From positions 88,051,654-88,115,653 of the forward strand of contig OZ023262.1 in the NCBI GenBank assembly GCA_964006375.1: 64,000 nucleotides of DNA. Direction: 5' to 3'. The stretch's first letter is position 1, and the number at the start of each line of letters is the position of its first letter. The notes below the pieces were generated by a model that was given only the letters and a program-made list of their open reading frames with translations, ran no database searches and was not told the origin of the DNA. Of the stretch, positions 53,482-63,884 are shown piece by piece. This DNA is from Tillus elongatus (lineage: Eukaryota; Arthropoda; Insecta; Coleoptera; Cleridae). A program made the position numbers and the translations under genes.

Positions 53482-54189
53482 GCGTCATTATTATTATCGT
53501 TATTATTATTTATTGAGACTGATTATACATTGTAACATTTGACAAATAAGTGGACAACTTGTATTTGTCCAAGTCACAATTTTATGGGTTTGAAAAACTA
53601 GCATATCTGGCTTTGTGAGAGCCTTTGTTTCAGCTTTAACCGTCGCTGTCCTTGTTACGCCCGCCTTTTGTGTAAAGAAGAAGAAAAATAACAGTAATAA
53701 AAAAATAATATCGACAAAGAGGGTTGTAAGCTAATATTGAGGCGGTGTTATTCCACAGGTTGCCTCGTGTTGAGCGAGGTGTAGGTGTAAAAGGACGCAC
53801 ACTCCAGCCAGAGGAGGCGCCATTGGTCTATCGCTTAACCCATAAAGCTTTTGTGTTCTATTCAAGAATCCCACGAGCACTGAAATTAAACTAACACAAG
53901 TGATACAATACGAACGACAAAGAGAAAAGAAATAATAAATAACTGTTGTTACTCAATGGTAGGTAACATAGAGTGTTGCCTACTCTATGACTTATGGGGA
54001 TACACGATGTTTGGCAGACTCGGTGCACCAATGATTTCTACCAGTTGTCCTAATATTGCAAAATGTTACGTTAAATTTAACAAAATGTTACTAATATCTG
54101 ACATCTAAGCACAAAAATAGCATGATTTTGATTGAAGTTACACAAAAAAGATTGATAAACTGTTAAAACATGTTCTGTGTTTGTGTTTA

Positions 54190-54324
54190 AGTATTTTTTT
54201 TAAAGAAATTCACTGATAAGGAGATCGCCACTTTTGAATTAAAATAAACAATTCTTCAAATGAGTGCAAACTATGCCCCTTAGAACACATATCCGGAGTC
54301 AGATTTGATTTTTATATGTATTTT

Positions 54325-54409
<85 letters not shown>

Positions 54410-55597
54410 CGTGTGTGTGTGTGTGTATCACACAACGATGATTAAATTTGATAAGCACCTTCCTTTTGCAAATAGCTGGGATACATTCGTTAGCCAGGAA
54501 AATCGGCCTAGGTTTTCCCGGAAAATTTTTATACCTCAGGAAATAAAGAAGTAATGGCAACCAAATTTGGTACGCGTATTTGTATTATAAAGGGTGCACT
54601 ACGTACCAAAACTCAGGTCTGTAAGTTAAGAGACAGGCAGTTATAGGCATTTAAAGGAAAAAAAATTGGATTTTCGTCAAAATGTCAAAGTCGCGATTTA
54701 AAACGTCAAAATGGGCAATATTTAGGCAGACAACTTGAAACGATTACGGTTTGTGTAAAAAAAATGGCACATGAAAATTGTTCTACAAATTCTTAAGCTT
54801 CAGCTTCAAACGTCATTGTCCTTCATTTTACTCAAAAATTCACAGAAAATTAATTTCAAATAGACCCTTTCTCTGACGCAGTAGCTTTAGTTGTGTGTAT
54901 GGTTTAACGGTCTATAATATTTAGCTAATTTTCGTAGAAAAAATTCGTAAATGAGGAGACCAAGACTTTTGAATTTAAAAAAGATTTTTTCAACGAGTGC
55001 AAGTTAGGCCCCCTAGAATACATATCCCTGTTTAGTTTCAGTGTTTATCTGTTTACATATACCTATAAAGTTTGACGCATTTCTACTATAAAGCTCAATA
55101 TAATTGTTATTATACAATATACAAGAAAAAATTGTATACGTTGATTATAAGGTGTCTTGGGCTGTATCTTATAAAATTATTTTGACAACCATAGGATGGC
55201 TCGTAAGTTGTTGGTGATACCAACAATTTTAGTTTTAGAACATCCTTTATATTATTGCATTTGTGAAATATAATGTATCTTTGTAAGAAAAAAGTCTAGA
55301 CGCAGTAAGTGCGTTTTGGTAGCCAATTTTCATTATGCTTCAAACTTCAATAACTCAATTTGCTATTAATTAGGTTTCGTGGGCTGGAAACCAGTTTTCT
55401 CGAAAACATTTGAAGTTTATTTTCAGAAAATTTTTGTACATTTACAAACAATAAGTTATTTTCATAAAATATGGTACAGTGTTTCTTTTATATAAGTTAT
55501 AACGTTAACCAAATTGATGCCTGCTTGCATTAAAAATATTTGCTAATAAAAACATTTTATGGAAACTCACTTCTATAACGCACTTGTGCGTCCCGAA
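54190..55597 (+). repeat. Composite (TA)n repeat, copy 4 (opposite orientation)
   Basis: The order is reversed relative to copies 1-3: AGAAATTCACTGATAAGGAG, core left flank, (TA)n, core right flank (GATTTAAAACGTCAAAATGG), then a second core-like end near 55,000, then the CAG-TIR module at 55,294-55,597. Confidence 0.7.
54328..54406. repeat. (TA)n array with (GT)n tail
   Basis: About 39 TA units followed by GCGTGTGTGTGTGTGTGT to about 54,427. Confidence 0.97.
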
Positions 55598-55765
55598 CTT
55601 TTATAAAGAACAAGACAACAGGTTGGTAAATAAAAGATTAGTACGCTATATAAAGCCTTTTTGTTTTAATTACCATCAACGCATTCATATAATCATTAAG
55701 TGAAAAGTGATTTAGAGCTAAGTATTATTTACCCTAGCTTACAGCTGGTAATATTTATATATCTC

Positions 55766-55777
55766 TCGTTCATGCAT
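55766..55777. repeat. Target-site duplication, left (TCGTTCATGCAT)
   Basis: The 12-bp sequence is repeated exactly at 56,549-56,560 around the LINE. Confidence 0.85.
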
Positions 55778-56548
55778 TTTTTTTTCCCTCAGGGCTCGTC
55801 CGCGGCCTTGCCGCCCCGATAGCACCGCAACCCTTGGTTGATTGTGCATACCCTTAGTCTTACTCCACCCATTCCAAAATCACTGTGCTTTGAACTAGTC
55901 TGCACATCAATTGGTAGGGTGAAGTTTTATATTGCTCTGTCTCCGGTCTAGAGTGACCGTAGATCAGTTGTCTTTTCCGGTCCAGAGCTATACACTCACA
56001 CAAGATGTGCTGGGCTGATTCCTCCCCCTCGCCGCAGAGTCTGCATGCGAGGTCCCCTTCGAACCGCCCCATTTTATGCAGGTGTTTCTTGACGGCCATG
56101 TGTCCCGTCAAGAGACCTGTTGTGTTTCTGAGCTGTCCTCTGCTAAGGTTTAGCAGCTCCACAGCTCTCTTTGAACTGGGTCCGCCAATTATTGACTTCC
56201 CATGCCTGAGCCCTGGACAGTCCGCCCAGTACACCTTGTGTTGGTTTCTGACCCAGGACTTAATGGCTCCCCTGGCAGTGCTCTTTGACACGCCCAGAGC
56301 CGGTTCTGGTCCCATAAATGGTTCTGCTGACCCTCTCTTCGCGAGACTGTCACCTTCTTCATTGCCTTTGACCTCCGAGTGACCCGGCACCCAGATGAGG
56401 GTCACCTCATTCTGCCCAGCCAGGTCGCTCGTCTCGTCTCGGCACTCACTCACCAGCCAGGAATTTACCCGTGGGATACTTAGTGCCTTAAGGGCTGCCT
56501 GGCTGTCTGTGGCTATGAGGATCCGCTTGTTGGTGTAGCCCCTCCTCT
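55778..56548 (-). pseudogene. RNase H-bearing LINE, 5'-truncated insertion
   Basis: A minus-strand frame of 197 codons (55,860-56,453) encodes the end of RNase H (LIWVPGHSEVKGNEEGDSLA) and the C-terminal domain (SWVRNQHKVYWADCPGLRHG; FEGDLACRLCGEGEESAQHI; LCECIALDRKRQLIYGHS). The CxxC-H-C cluster is intact here. In the RNase H motif the usual EEAD is EEGD and HSGV is HSEV. It ends in a short A tract (T run at 55,777-55,786). The 5' side is truncated within RNase H. The flanking 12-bp duplication is perfect, so this insertion is relatively recent. Confidence 0.9.
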
Positions 56549-56560
56549 TCGTTCATGCAT
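56549..56560. repeat. Target-site duplication, right (TCGTTCATGCAT)
   Basis: Exact second copy of the 12-bp target duplication. Confidence 0.85.
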
Positions 56561-56995
56561 GCACGATCGTCTTACAGATGTATCAGTACAATGATGATAC
56601 TAATAAAGCGCCAGGTGTGAACAATTTAGGATCTTATACTGACCTCTAGTCTACTTACGTACAATGTGTTATGTAAGTACTAATGATCATTAAAAAATTT
56701 GTTAACTATAGGCAAAGAGACCTAAAAGTATGTTAAATAAAGAGAGTAATTAAATATTTACAGGTGCACTCTTACTGTCCACTAATGATTAATGAGTATT
56801 TGCGGAAAATTGCTGTACCTTTTAAAACAACAAAGTTATTTTTATCAAAATTGTTCCTATTATATTGGTTATACCCAACTAAATGACGTTATGAAAATAA
56901 GACACTATTAAAAAAAAGTATTGCCATTAAAACATTTTTACAAAAGTTCAGTACCATAACGCACTTGCTGCGTCCACTCTTTGCTCATTATTCCT
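56561..56995. other. No gene recognised; inverted CAG-TIR tip at the right
   Basis: AACGCACTTGCTGCGTCCAC at about 56,960 is a CAG-TIR tip, with internal module sequence upstream (AACAACAAAGTTATTTTTAT). Confidence 0.5.
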
Positions 56996-57129
56996 TTTAG
57001 TGAATTTTTTTTTTTCACTAATGAGGAGACCCCGAATTTTGAATTTTGAAATAAATTCTTCAAATGAGCACTAATTAGGCTCCTCAGAACACATATCCGG
57101 GGTCAGTTTAAATTTTTATATGTTTTTTT

Positions 57130-57799
57130 TTCTCCCTCAGGGCTCGTCCGCGGCCTTGCCGCCCCGATAGCACCGCAACCCTTGGTTGATTGTGCATACC
57201 CTTAGTCTTACTCCACCCATTCCAAGATCACTGTGCCTTGAACTAGTCTGCACAGCGATTGGTAGGGTGAAGTTTTATATTGCTCTGTCTCCGGTCTAGA
57301 GTGACCGTAGATCAGTTGTCTTTTCCGGTCCAGAGCTATACACTTACACAAGATGTGCTGGGCTGATTCCTCCCCCTCGCCGCAGAGTCTGCATGCGAGG
57401 TCCCCTTCGAACCGCCCCATTTTATGCAGGTGTTTCTTGACGGCCATGTGTCCCGTTAAGAGACCTGTTGTGTTTCTGAGCTGTCCTCTGCTAAGGTTTA
57501 GCAGCTCCACAGCTCTCTTTGAACTGGGTCCGTCAATTATTGACTTCCCATGTCTGAGCCCTGGACAGTCCGCCCAGTACACCTTGTGTTGGTTTCTGAC
57601 CCAGGACTTAATGGCTCACCTGGCAGTGCTCTTTGACACGCCCAGAGCCGGTTCTGGTCCCATAAATGGTTCTGCTGACCCTCTCTTCGCGAGACTGTCA
57701 GCTTCTTCATTGCCTTTAACCCCCGAGTGACCCGGCACCCAGATGAGGGTCACCTCATTCTGCCCAGCCAGGTCGCTCGTCTCGTCTCGTCTCGGCACT

Positions 57800-57801
<2 letters not shown>
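57130..57801 (-). pseudogene. RNase H-bearing LINE, second copy near 57 kb
   Basis: It is nearly identical to the 55.8-kb copy over the C-terminal domain (HKVYWADCPGLRHGKSIIDG; LACRLCGEGEESAQHILCKC) and keeps HSGVKGNEEADSLAKRG, the better preserved RNase H end. Two minus-strand frames (57,208-57,582 and 57,616-57,798) are separated by a stop. Its 5' end lies directly against the (TA)n array, with a short duplicated GTCTC run at the junction. The A-tail is read as TTTTTTTTTC at 57,125-57,132. No clear target duplication is seen because one side is TA. Confidence 0.85.

Positions 57802-57873
<72 letters not shown>
57802..57873. repeat. (TA)n array at LINE 5' junction
   Basis: About 35 TA units directly after CGGCACTCA. 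Confidence 0.97.
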
Positions 57874-57877
<4 letters not shown>

Positions 57878-58319
57878 TACAGATGGCCCATAAGTCGTTG
57901 GTGATTGAAATTTTGATTCTTTTTAATCGAACACGCCTTATGTTATTGCATTTTTGCATTTTCCATCGAAATATAATACATGTTTGTAAGAAAAGAAATT
58001 CGGGACGCAGCAAGTGCGTTATGGTAACGAATTTTCATTAAATGCTTGAAACTTGAATAGGTCAAATTGCTATTAACCTATAAGGTTGACCAATAAACCA
58101 GTTTTTTCGGGAACACTATAAGTTGACTTTCGGAAATTTTTGTACATTTCCAAACAATGCAGTTATTTTGATGAAACATTGCACATTGTTTATACTATAT
58201 ACGTTAGACTGGTAACAAAATTGAATGCCTGCTTTCTTAAAAAAAAACACATATTTGCTATTAAAAACATTTTTATGAAATTTCACTACCATAACGCACT
58301 TTCTGCGTCCAGACTTTTG

Positions 58320-58750
58320 GTAGATTGCGTTACAATACACACCAAAAATTCCGCTCAACAATACTCTGAATAAGCTGAACTATTTAAAATTTTATGCACG
58401 GCAGTTGCAAGCTTCAATTATAGCGCTACAAATTGGCAGCGCAGAGCTAGCAAAAGTTAGTTCTGACAGCGAGATTACCTTCCTCATCATGACCATTCCA
58501 AACAGAGAGATTTTGCGTTACAAATGGTTAAATATGAAATGCTTTTTAAATTTGTTGCAGCTAAAAAAGAGAATAAAATCATTACTGAAACAATTTTTTG
58601 TTGATGAGTTTCAAATCGTTATTGTCTGGGTGTTTTTATGTAAAAATACACAGTTACCAATAATTTAAAGTGAGCTAACAGAAAACATTTTGAAATACCA
58701 AATACGGACGTTGAGAATATTTCTCTCACTTAACAAATTATCCTTTTTTT
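58320..58750. other. No gene recognised
   Basis: A block at 58,385-58,450 (TTATGCACGGCAGTTGCAAG...AAATTGGCAGC) recurs at 63,310-63,370, so it belongs to a dispersed repeat. An 87-codon frame overlaps it without a motif. Confidence 0.45.
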
Positions 58751-58753
58751 CTT

Positions 58754-58788
58754 GTAACCGGTTTCGCTGCTCGACAGCATCATCAAAC
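58754..58788 (-). ncRNA. Hammerhead-like motif with GCTG stem
   Basis: On the minus strand: TTGATGA, T, GCTG-TCGAG-CAGC, GAAA, CCGG, TTAC. The two core halves and stem II are present. The first core base is T rather than C. Confidence 0.35.
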
Positions 58789-58865
58789 ATGAGAAAATTG
58801 ATTTATACGTATTCTTGACAAACTAAAATCGGTTAGTATGTTCACTATGTGAAGATTGTAACCTG

Positions 58866-59057
58866 TGACGAGCACTGATAAGTACACTTGGAGAACCGAA
58901 ATCACCACAACACATCTTTTCAAAGACCTGACTTTAGTTTCACTAACAAAGTTAGCGTCATCAGAGGATGAATAGCTTTGTTAGTGAAACGATCGTCAGG
59001 TCTTTAAAAAGATGTGTTGTGGTGATTTGGATTCTTCAAGTGTACTTATCGTTGGTA
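58866..59057. repeat. Palindromic repeat with hammerhead-like centre
   Basis: The left arm (GATAAGTACACTTGGAGAAC...CACAACACATCTTTTCAAAG) is reversed in the right arm (TTAAAAAGATGTGTTGTGGT...CAAGTGTACTTATC). Arms are about 80 bp with a short centre. Confidence 0.75.
58927..58970 (-). ncRNA. Hammerhead-like motif, copy 3 (best folded)
   Basis: On the minus strand: CATCCT, CTGATGA, C, GCTAAC-TTT-GTTAGT, GAA, ACT-AA-AGT, C, AGG. Stem I (CCT/AGG), stem II with one G-U pair, and stem III with a 2-nt loop can all form. The single C before stem II is extra. Confidence 0.4.
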
Positions 59058-59059
59058 CG

Positions 59060-59420
59060 TTATGATATTTTGATCAAAAAGTTCAAAATGTCGTCTACGT
59101 GATATGTGTCAATACTTAACATGAAAATATAATCTGGCTGTGACAGTAACAACAATTACCACAATTAAATAACTAAACCATAACAGTAATACATCAGACT
59201 ATATAACGAAAATATCGACACACACCAATCTACTGTCTTACTACAATTTCCCAATAGTGCTGCAAATTGAATCATAACTTCCACACAGCTGTGATAATCT
59301 ACTCTCCTCAGAAAGACATTCTCATGAAATAAATTTAGGGTCCACGATCGGACCATAAAAATATTTGTATTCCTGTACCCATAAACGTTTGAAACTTCAT
59401 ATTACTCGAGCTTTGTTGAA
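59060..59420. other. No gene recognised
   Basis: AT-rich DNA with short frames only. Confidence 0.4.
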
Positions 59421-59425
59421 AAAAT

Positions 59426-60590
59426 CTCTGGATGCAGCAGGTGCGTTGTGGTAGTGAATTTTCTTTAAAATATTTTTAATAGCAAATGTCTTTCTTTGAT
59501 GAAAGCAGGCATCAAACTTGGTTGCCTATATAGTAGAAATAATGTACCATATTTCATAGAAATTAATTCACTGTTTGAAAATATATAAAAAAAAATCTAA
59601 AGTCTAGATGCAGCAAACGTGTTATGGAAGTGAATTTCCATAAAAATGTTTTTAATAGCAAATGCGAGCAGGTATCAATCTGACTATCGGTATAGCCTAT
59701 GTAGTAGAAACAATGTACTATATTTTATCAAAATTACTTATGGTTTGAAAATATACAAAAACTTCTTGAAAGCTGTCTATTTGAAGCCATATCCCCATTG
59801 AACCCTGCCTCCCCGCACAGCACCCCTATTTGCTCCAAGTCACGTAACTTCCTTAGGGGGTATGAGGTATGAGGCAGGTTTCTGAAAACAGTTTTTTGAA
59901 AAGCTTTCGGGAGCTAAACTGCAAATTCACCGAAAATTCGCTACCAAAACGCACTTACTGCGTCCAGATTTTTTTTCTAACAAACGCATCATATTTCGAT
60001 AAAAAATGCAAAAATGCATGAACGAATTTGTTCTACGAAAATGAGCTTAAAAAAATTATAGACCGTTAAACCATAAACTTCACTAAACCTGCAGCGAAAG
60101 CATTAACTTAACTAAACCGACAGCCATAGCATCAGAGAAAGGGTCCATTTGAAATGAATTTTCTGTAAATATTTCAGTAAAATGAAGGGCAATGACGGTT
60201 GAATCTGAAACTTAAGGGTTTGCAGAACACTCTTCTTGTAACGTTTTCTTTTCAAAATTTGTATTTATTTCACGTTCTTTGCCTAAACATTGCCAATTTT
60301 GACGTTTAAAATTGCGAGTTTGACGTTTTGAGTAAAACTGCAAAATTTGTTTCTTTAACTGCCATAACTTCTTTGTTTTTAAAGATAGTGACCTAAATGT
60401 TGGTGCAGTCTTCACTCTTTATAATACAAACAAGCGTATAAAATTTGGCTGCCCTTACTTTGTTATTTCCGGAGATATGAATTTTTTTAGAAGGAAAACA
60501 CAAAATCCAAGCCACTGGCAAAAAGAAGGTACTTACCAAATTTGATCAGGATTGGTCCATATATTACTTCAGCTTTATTGAAAAAAAGAC
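59426..60590 (-). repeat. Composite repeat, copy 6, without (TA)n and with a tandem CAG-TIR
   Basis: Two left CAG-TIR tips in the same orientation (59,426 CTGGATGCAGCAGGTGCGTT and 59,604 TCTAGATGCAGCAAACGTGT) precede one right tip (ending 59,968). The linker and core follow, but the copy fades near 60,590 with no (TA)n array. Confidence 0.65.
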
Positions 60591-61140
60591 AATTTTGACC
60601 AAATCTCCCCTTATTTCTCCCAACCCCGGCTGTGGTCTTCCTCAAAAACAATTCGAAGCGTTCATTTGTCGGGTGCTAACAACTGGATACCAAATTTGAA
60701 GATGATATTTCAATTCGTTCGAAAGTTATTGCGTCTATTAACAGACAGACGTACATGCCGACAGACCGACAGGCAAAAAAAATCGTTCCAGAATCATGTT
60801 TTATATATGTCTTGTGACTTTATAAGACCTTTTACCAAAAAAAAATGTCAAGATTCTTGTCAACTATGTTTCACCCCCTCACATTCAACTCCTAGTTTAA
60901 TTTCAGCGCAGAATACCGGACGTTCGATGAAATTAAAAGTTTTCTAATAAATAAACACTAAAACGTTATATTTCTCTTGGTTCAACGAAAACATGTCAAT
61001 TTTTCCCAAATCACCTACCACCTAAAGCGTTTTTACCCAAAAACAATCGAAAGCGTTTGTTTGTCTAGTGCTAACTATATACCAAACTTTAAGGCGATAT
61101 CTCAATGCGTTCTAAAGTTATCATGGCTTTTGTTATTTCA
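60590..61140 (-). repeat. Dispersed GTC-box repeat, reverse copies
   Basis: CAATTCGTTCGAAAGTTATT and CGACAGACCGACAGGC are the reverse of the landmarks at 40.4-40.6 kb. A second unit begins near 60,960 (AACGTTATATTTCTC) and is interrupted by the LINE that follows. Confidence 0.6.
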
Positions 61141-61184
61141 CCAATTCTATCACAAAAGCTCTATTTATTTTTCTAGTTCTCACT

Positions 61185-63118
61185 CTTTTTTTGAAATATA
61201 TTTCAGCAACACACCACCAGGGCTTACAACCCAAATACTATCGTACCGTGGGTGTCGACAAGGAGGAAAGGGGCAACTTGTTAATTCTGGACTTGAAGGT
61301 TTGGAGTTTCGGGGGAGAAGGAAAAATATGTGCCGACTAAGAATTCCACAACTTGGAAGTCCTCGGGACAAAATAGCGGGCATAACAAGATGTTCTATGT
61401 CTGGTGACCTGGACAGTAAAAGGGTGCATTTCTTGAGAACAATTGCTGGGATCTCGTCAAGGCCAAAGGCTTTCCTGGTATTAAGAGATAGAGCATCTTT
61501 CGTACCTTCTTAGTTTTGAAAATGATATCCGCCATTTTATGCGCGACATTGGAGACTGTTGGTGGTTGAACATTTGGAGGAGGATTGAGAGTAGAATTGC
61601 CGGCGAACAACGAGGCAAAAAGTTCAGCCTTGCCCAGGGCGGTAGAAGCAATTTCATCCCCTGAGACAGAGGTGGGAACAAGCTCTTGCAGATAATTATT
61701 CTCAATAGATTTAGTAAGAGTCCAGAAGGGTTGGCTGCCGCTGGAGCCTAATAGGACTTTGTTTTTGATGTGGTTATTAAAGGAATTTTTTGCTTCAGCA
61801 AGAATGCGGACATAACGGTTTCTTGCGTCGTTAAATGCTTGACGGTTTTCTTGACTGGGATTGTGTAGAAGCGTTTTGTAAGCTTTGACTTTTTCAAGTC
61901 TGGCCTTGTCATATGATTTGGAGAAAAAGGGCTTTTGAGTGGCTGCAGAGGTTTTCTGTATACGTGGAATAAATAATTCCATGCCAGCTTGGATAATTTC
62001 AGTGACGTTATGTGAGATATCAGAGGGGTCAGGATGAGAGAAGCAGACAGACGCCCATGGAAATGAGGAAAAGTAATCTCGCATTTCGTCCCTGTTCGCA
62101 GAGTTGTAGTGCCAAACGATACGTGGATGTGATGACTGTGTGACCTCGGGTTGCATTGCGTAGGAAGCAGTGACCATGCCGTGGTCTAAGTGACCAAGGG
62201 GGGCGGTGACTGATATCTTATAGCAGTCAGGATTTGTAGTAAGAAGAAGATCCAAGGGATTTGAGCTGTGTGCTGAGATGCCAGGAAAGTAAGTAGGTTG
62301 CTGAACCATATTGTCTAAATAATTGCTGACTGCAAAGGCCTCCGCTGCTCTTCCTTGTGGATCGGTTTTTGAAGACCCTAGCCATTCCTTATTATGGACA
62401 TTGAAGTCACCAAGAATCGTCACCTCGAAGAAAGGATATTCAGAAATCAAATGGTCGGTTTTTTCAGTCAAAGAGCTGGACAAAGTTGTCAGAAGGTGAC
62501 CGGTAAATGCAACAGATAAATTTAGTTGCAGCCTTAAGAAAGAGTTTTATCCATAGTATGCCTTTTCTTCCAGCTTCCAAATTGGGGAGCCTGGTGCAGG
62601 GTATATTGTTACGGACGGACTCGCACACGCCTCCATTCAATCTAAAGGAAGTAAGGAGCTCATACCCCGGGAAATTCAGGTGATTAGTGGCTGTTTTAGC
62701 ACTGATTTGAGTTTCGGTGAGGAAGAGGATTTGGGGCCTATTAGCCTGGAGGAAATGGTGGGCGGTGTTCAGGTTAGAATTAAGGCCACATATATTTGAG
62801 AAGGATATGTTAAATCTTGATGCTGGCGCCCCCTGTACACCCCTCTTCCGGAGATCCGAATGGAGGGGTATTTTACCTCCGGAATCTTTTGTAGAAGGAG
62901 GAGCCATTATCATTTTTGCTTATAAGGGAAACCGACTCATACACTAGGACCGGAAACGTCCGTTGGGACTTCACCGGCCCCTTGATGTAAGGGGTGGTAC
63001 CTCCTCGGGCGTGAAAAAAATCATTTACTATCACGTAAAAGAAAAGTCCACTACCACCTACCGTATTGCAAGTATACCACACCAGCCAACTATTAAAGAG
63101 CTGACCAGCTCTGGAACT
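61185..63118 (-). pseudogene. LINE (same family as 486-1335) with endonuclease, internally deleted
   Basis: On the minus strand, a 5' leader (63,118 to about 62,914) precedes a frame from Met 62,913 with an APE-type endonuclease: SFSNICGLNSNLN, QILFLTETQISAKT (LTET), CCIYRSPSDN, then after a frameshift near 62,470 FEVTILGDFNVHNKEWLG (GDFN), SSNPLDLLLTTNPD and GHLDHGMVTASY (DH of the usual SDH). The linker to RT (ARNRYVRILAEAKNSFNNHI; GSQPFWTLTKSI) continues to the first RT residues, LDEIPAIVLKKC in a shifted frame. At about 61,425 it jumps to the 3' end (QVTRHRTSCYAR...RNSKPSSPELTS). All palm motifs are deleted. The join falls in a shared ATGCACCC-like word. Confidence 0.9.
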
Positions 63119-63260
63119 TGTTTGCGACAAACAGGCAGACAGACAGAAAAGATTTCCCTCCCAAATTATGTTTTATATGTTTTGATACTTTTTACAATTT
63201 TTAGGCGAAAAGAAAAATTGAAATTTTTGTCGCCGATGCGATACTTAAACACGTTGTGAC
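63119..63260 (-). repeat. Dispersed GTC-box repeat, right flank of LINE
   Basis: CGACAAACAGGCAGACAGAC and GTTTTATATGTTTTGATACT match the reverse of the 190-330 segment. Together with the copy ending near 61,140 it brackets the LINE. Confidence 0.55.
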
Positions 63261-63299
63261 GATGTGGAAGTAATATAGTAAGACGTATTTTGTTTCAAG

Positions 63300-63400
63300 T
63301 ATTTAAAATTTCATGCACGGCAGTTGCAAGTTTCAACTACAACGGTATAAATTGGCAGCACAGAGCTAGTATAGTTAGACGTATTTTGTTTCAAGTATTT
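63300..63400 (+). repeat. Short dispersed repeat
   Basis: CATGCACGGCAGTTGCAAGT and AAATTGGCAGCACAGAGCTA match 58,392-58,452. GTTAGACGTATTTTGTTTCA is repeated directly at about 63,280 and 63,376. Confidence 0.6.
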
Positions 63401-63471
63401 CATTAGAAAGAAGAACTTCTAATGAGGGGAAACTCATTAGATCGATCAGTCTGCTCATTTAAAACAGGGTA

Positions 63472-63546
63472 GGAGCCTCGGTGGTTCAGAGGTAAGAGCG
63501 TGTGCCTCTGAACAGAAGGGTACTGGGTTCGATCCCAGGGTTCTCC
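63472..63546 (+). tRNA. tRNA-like SINE head
   Basis: 75 nt from GGAGCC to TTCTCC. The D-arm pairs (GTTC/GAGC) and the T-arm stem CTGGG/CCCAG is perfect, but with a 6-nt loop, and the anticodon arm folds as TCTG-AA-CAGA instead of a 7-nt loop. It is therefore a tRNA pseudogene or SINE promoter, not a working tRNA. Confidence 0.6.
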
Positions 63547-63860
63547 TTTCACTTTTTCAGTACAAACTGTAACATTAACATCAACCGAGCTTCTGGAATT
63601 GTATTTGAGCAAGTTGAATGTCCGCACGTTCCGCGCTTCGGAGGGAGCGTAAACCCATCGGTCCCGTGTTCATGCGATGTTGGGTACGTTACAGATCCCT
63701 GCCCTCCTTACAGAAAGGCAGGGGTTCGGCAAAATTTCCAGATTGGTGAGGTGAAACTGCTCCTGGCGTCGGTGATTGGCCATAGTCGCGGAAATAGGCC
63801 AACGTCAAAGAAACAAAACACACACATAAAGCAGGGTGGTTATTGTCGTGTATGTGCTTT
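63472..63860 (+). repeat. tRNA-derived SINE
   Basis: The tRNA-like head (63,472-63,546) has A-box TGGTTCAGAGGTAAGAGC and B-box GGGTTCGATCCC. A GC-richer body follows with CGCGCTTCGGAGGGAGCGTA and CATCGGTCCCGTG, a word order familiar from animal tRNA-SINEs. No A-rich tail with clear target duplication was found. Confidence 0.6.
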
Positions 63861-63884
63861 TAACGAATTTTTTGTTAAAAAGTT

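Larger units (their letters stand above)
52629..54190. other. Unique-looking DNA with two strong hairpins; no gene recognised
   Basis: Apart from the two hairpins annotated separately I see no domain or repeat boundary. Base composition is less AT-extreme than its surroundings. Confidence 0.45.
57000..58314 (+). repeat. Composite (TA)n repeat, copy 5, carrying a LINE
   Basis: AGTGAATTTTTTTTTTTCAC and core left flank (57,060-57,115), then an inserted LINE, then (TA)n, the linker (AGATGGCCCATAAGTCGTTG) and the CAG-TIR module at 58,001-58,314 with both tips. The core right half is missing. Confidence 0.7.
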
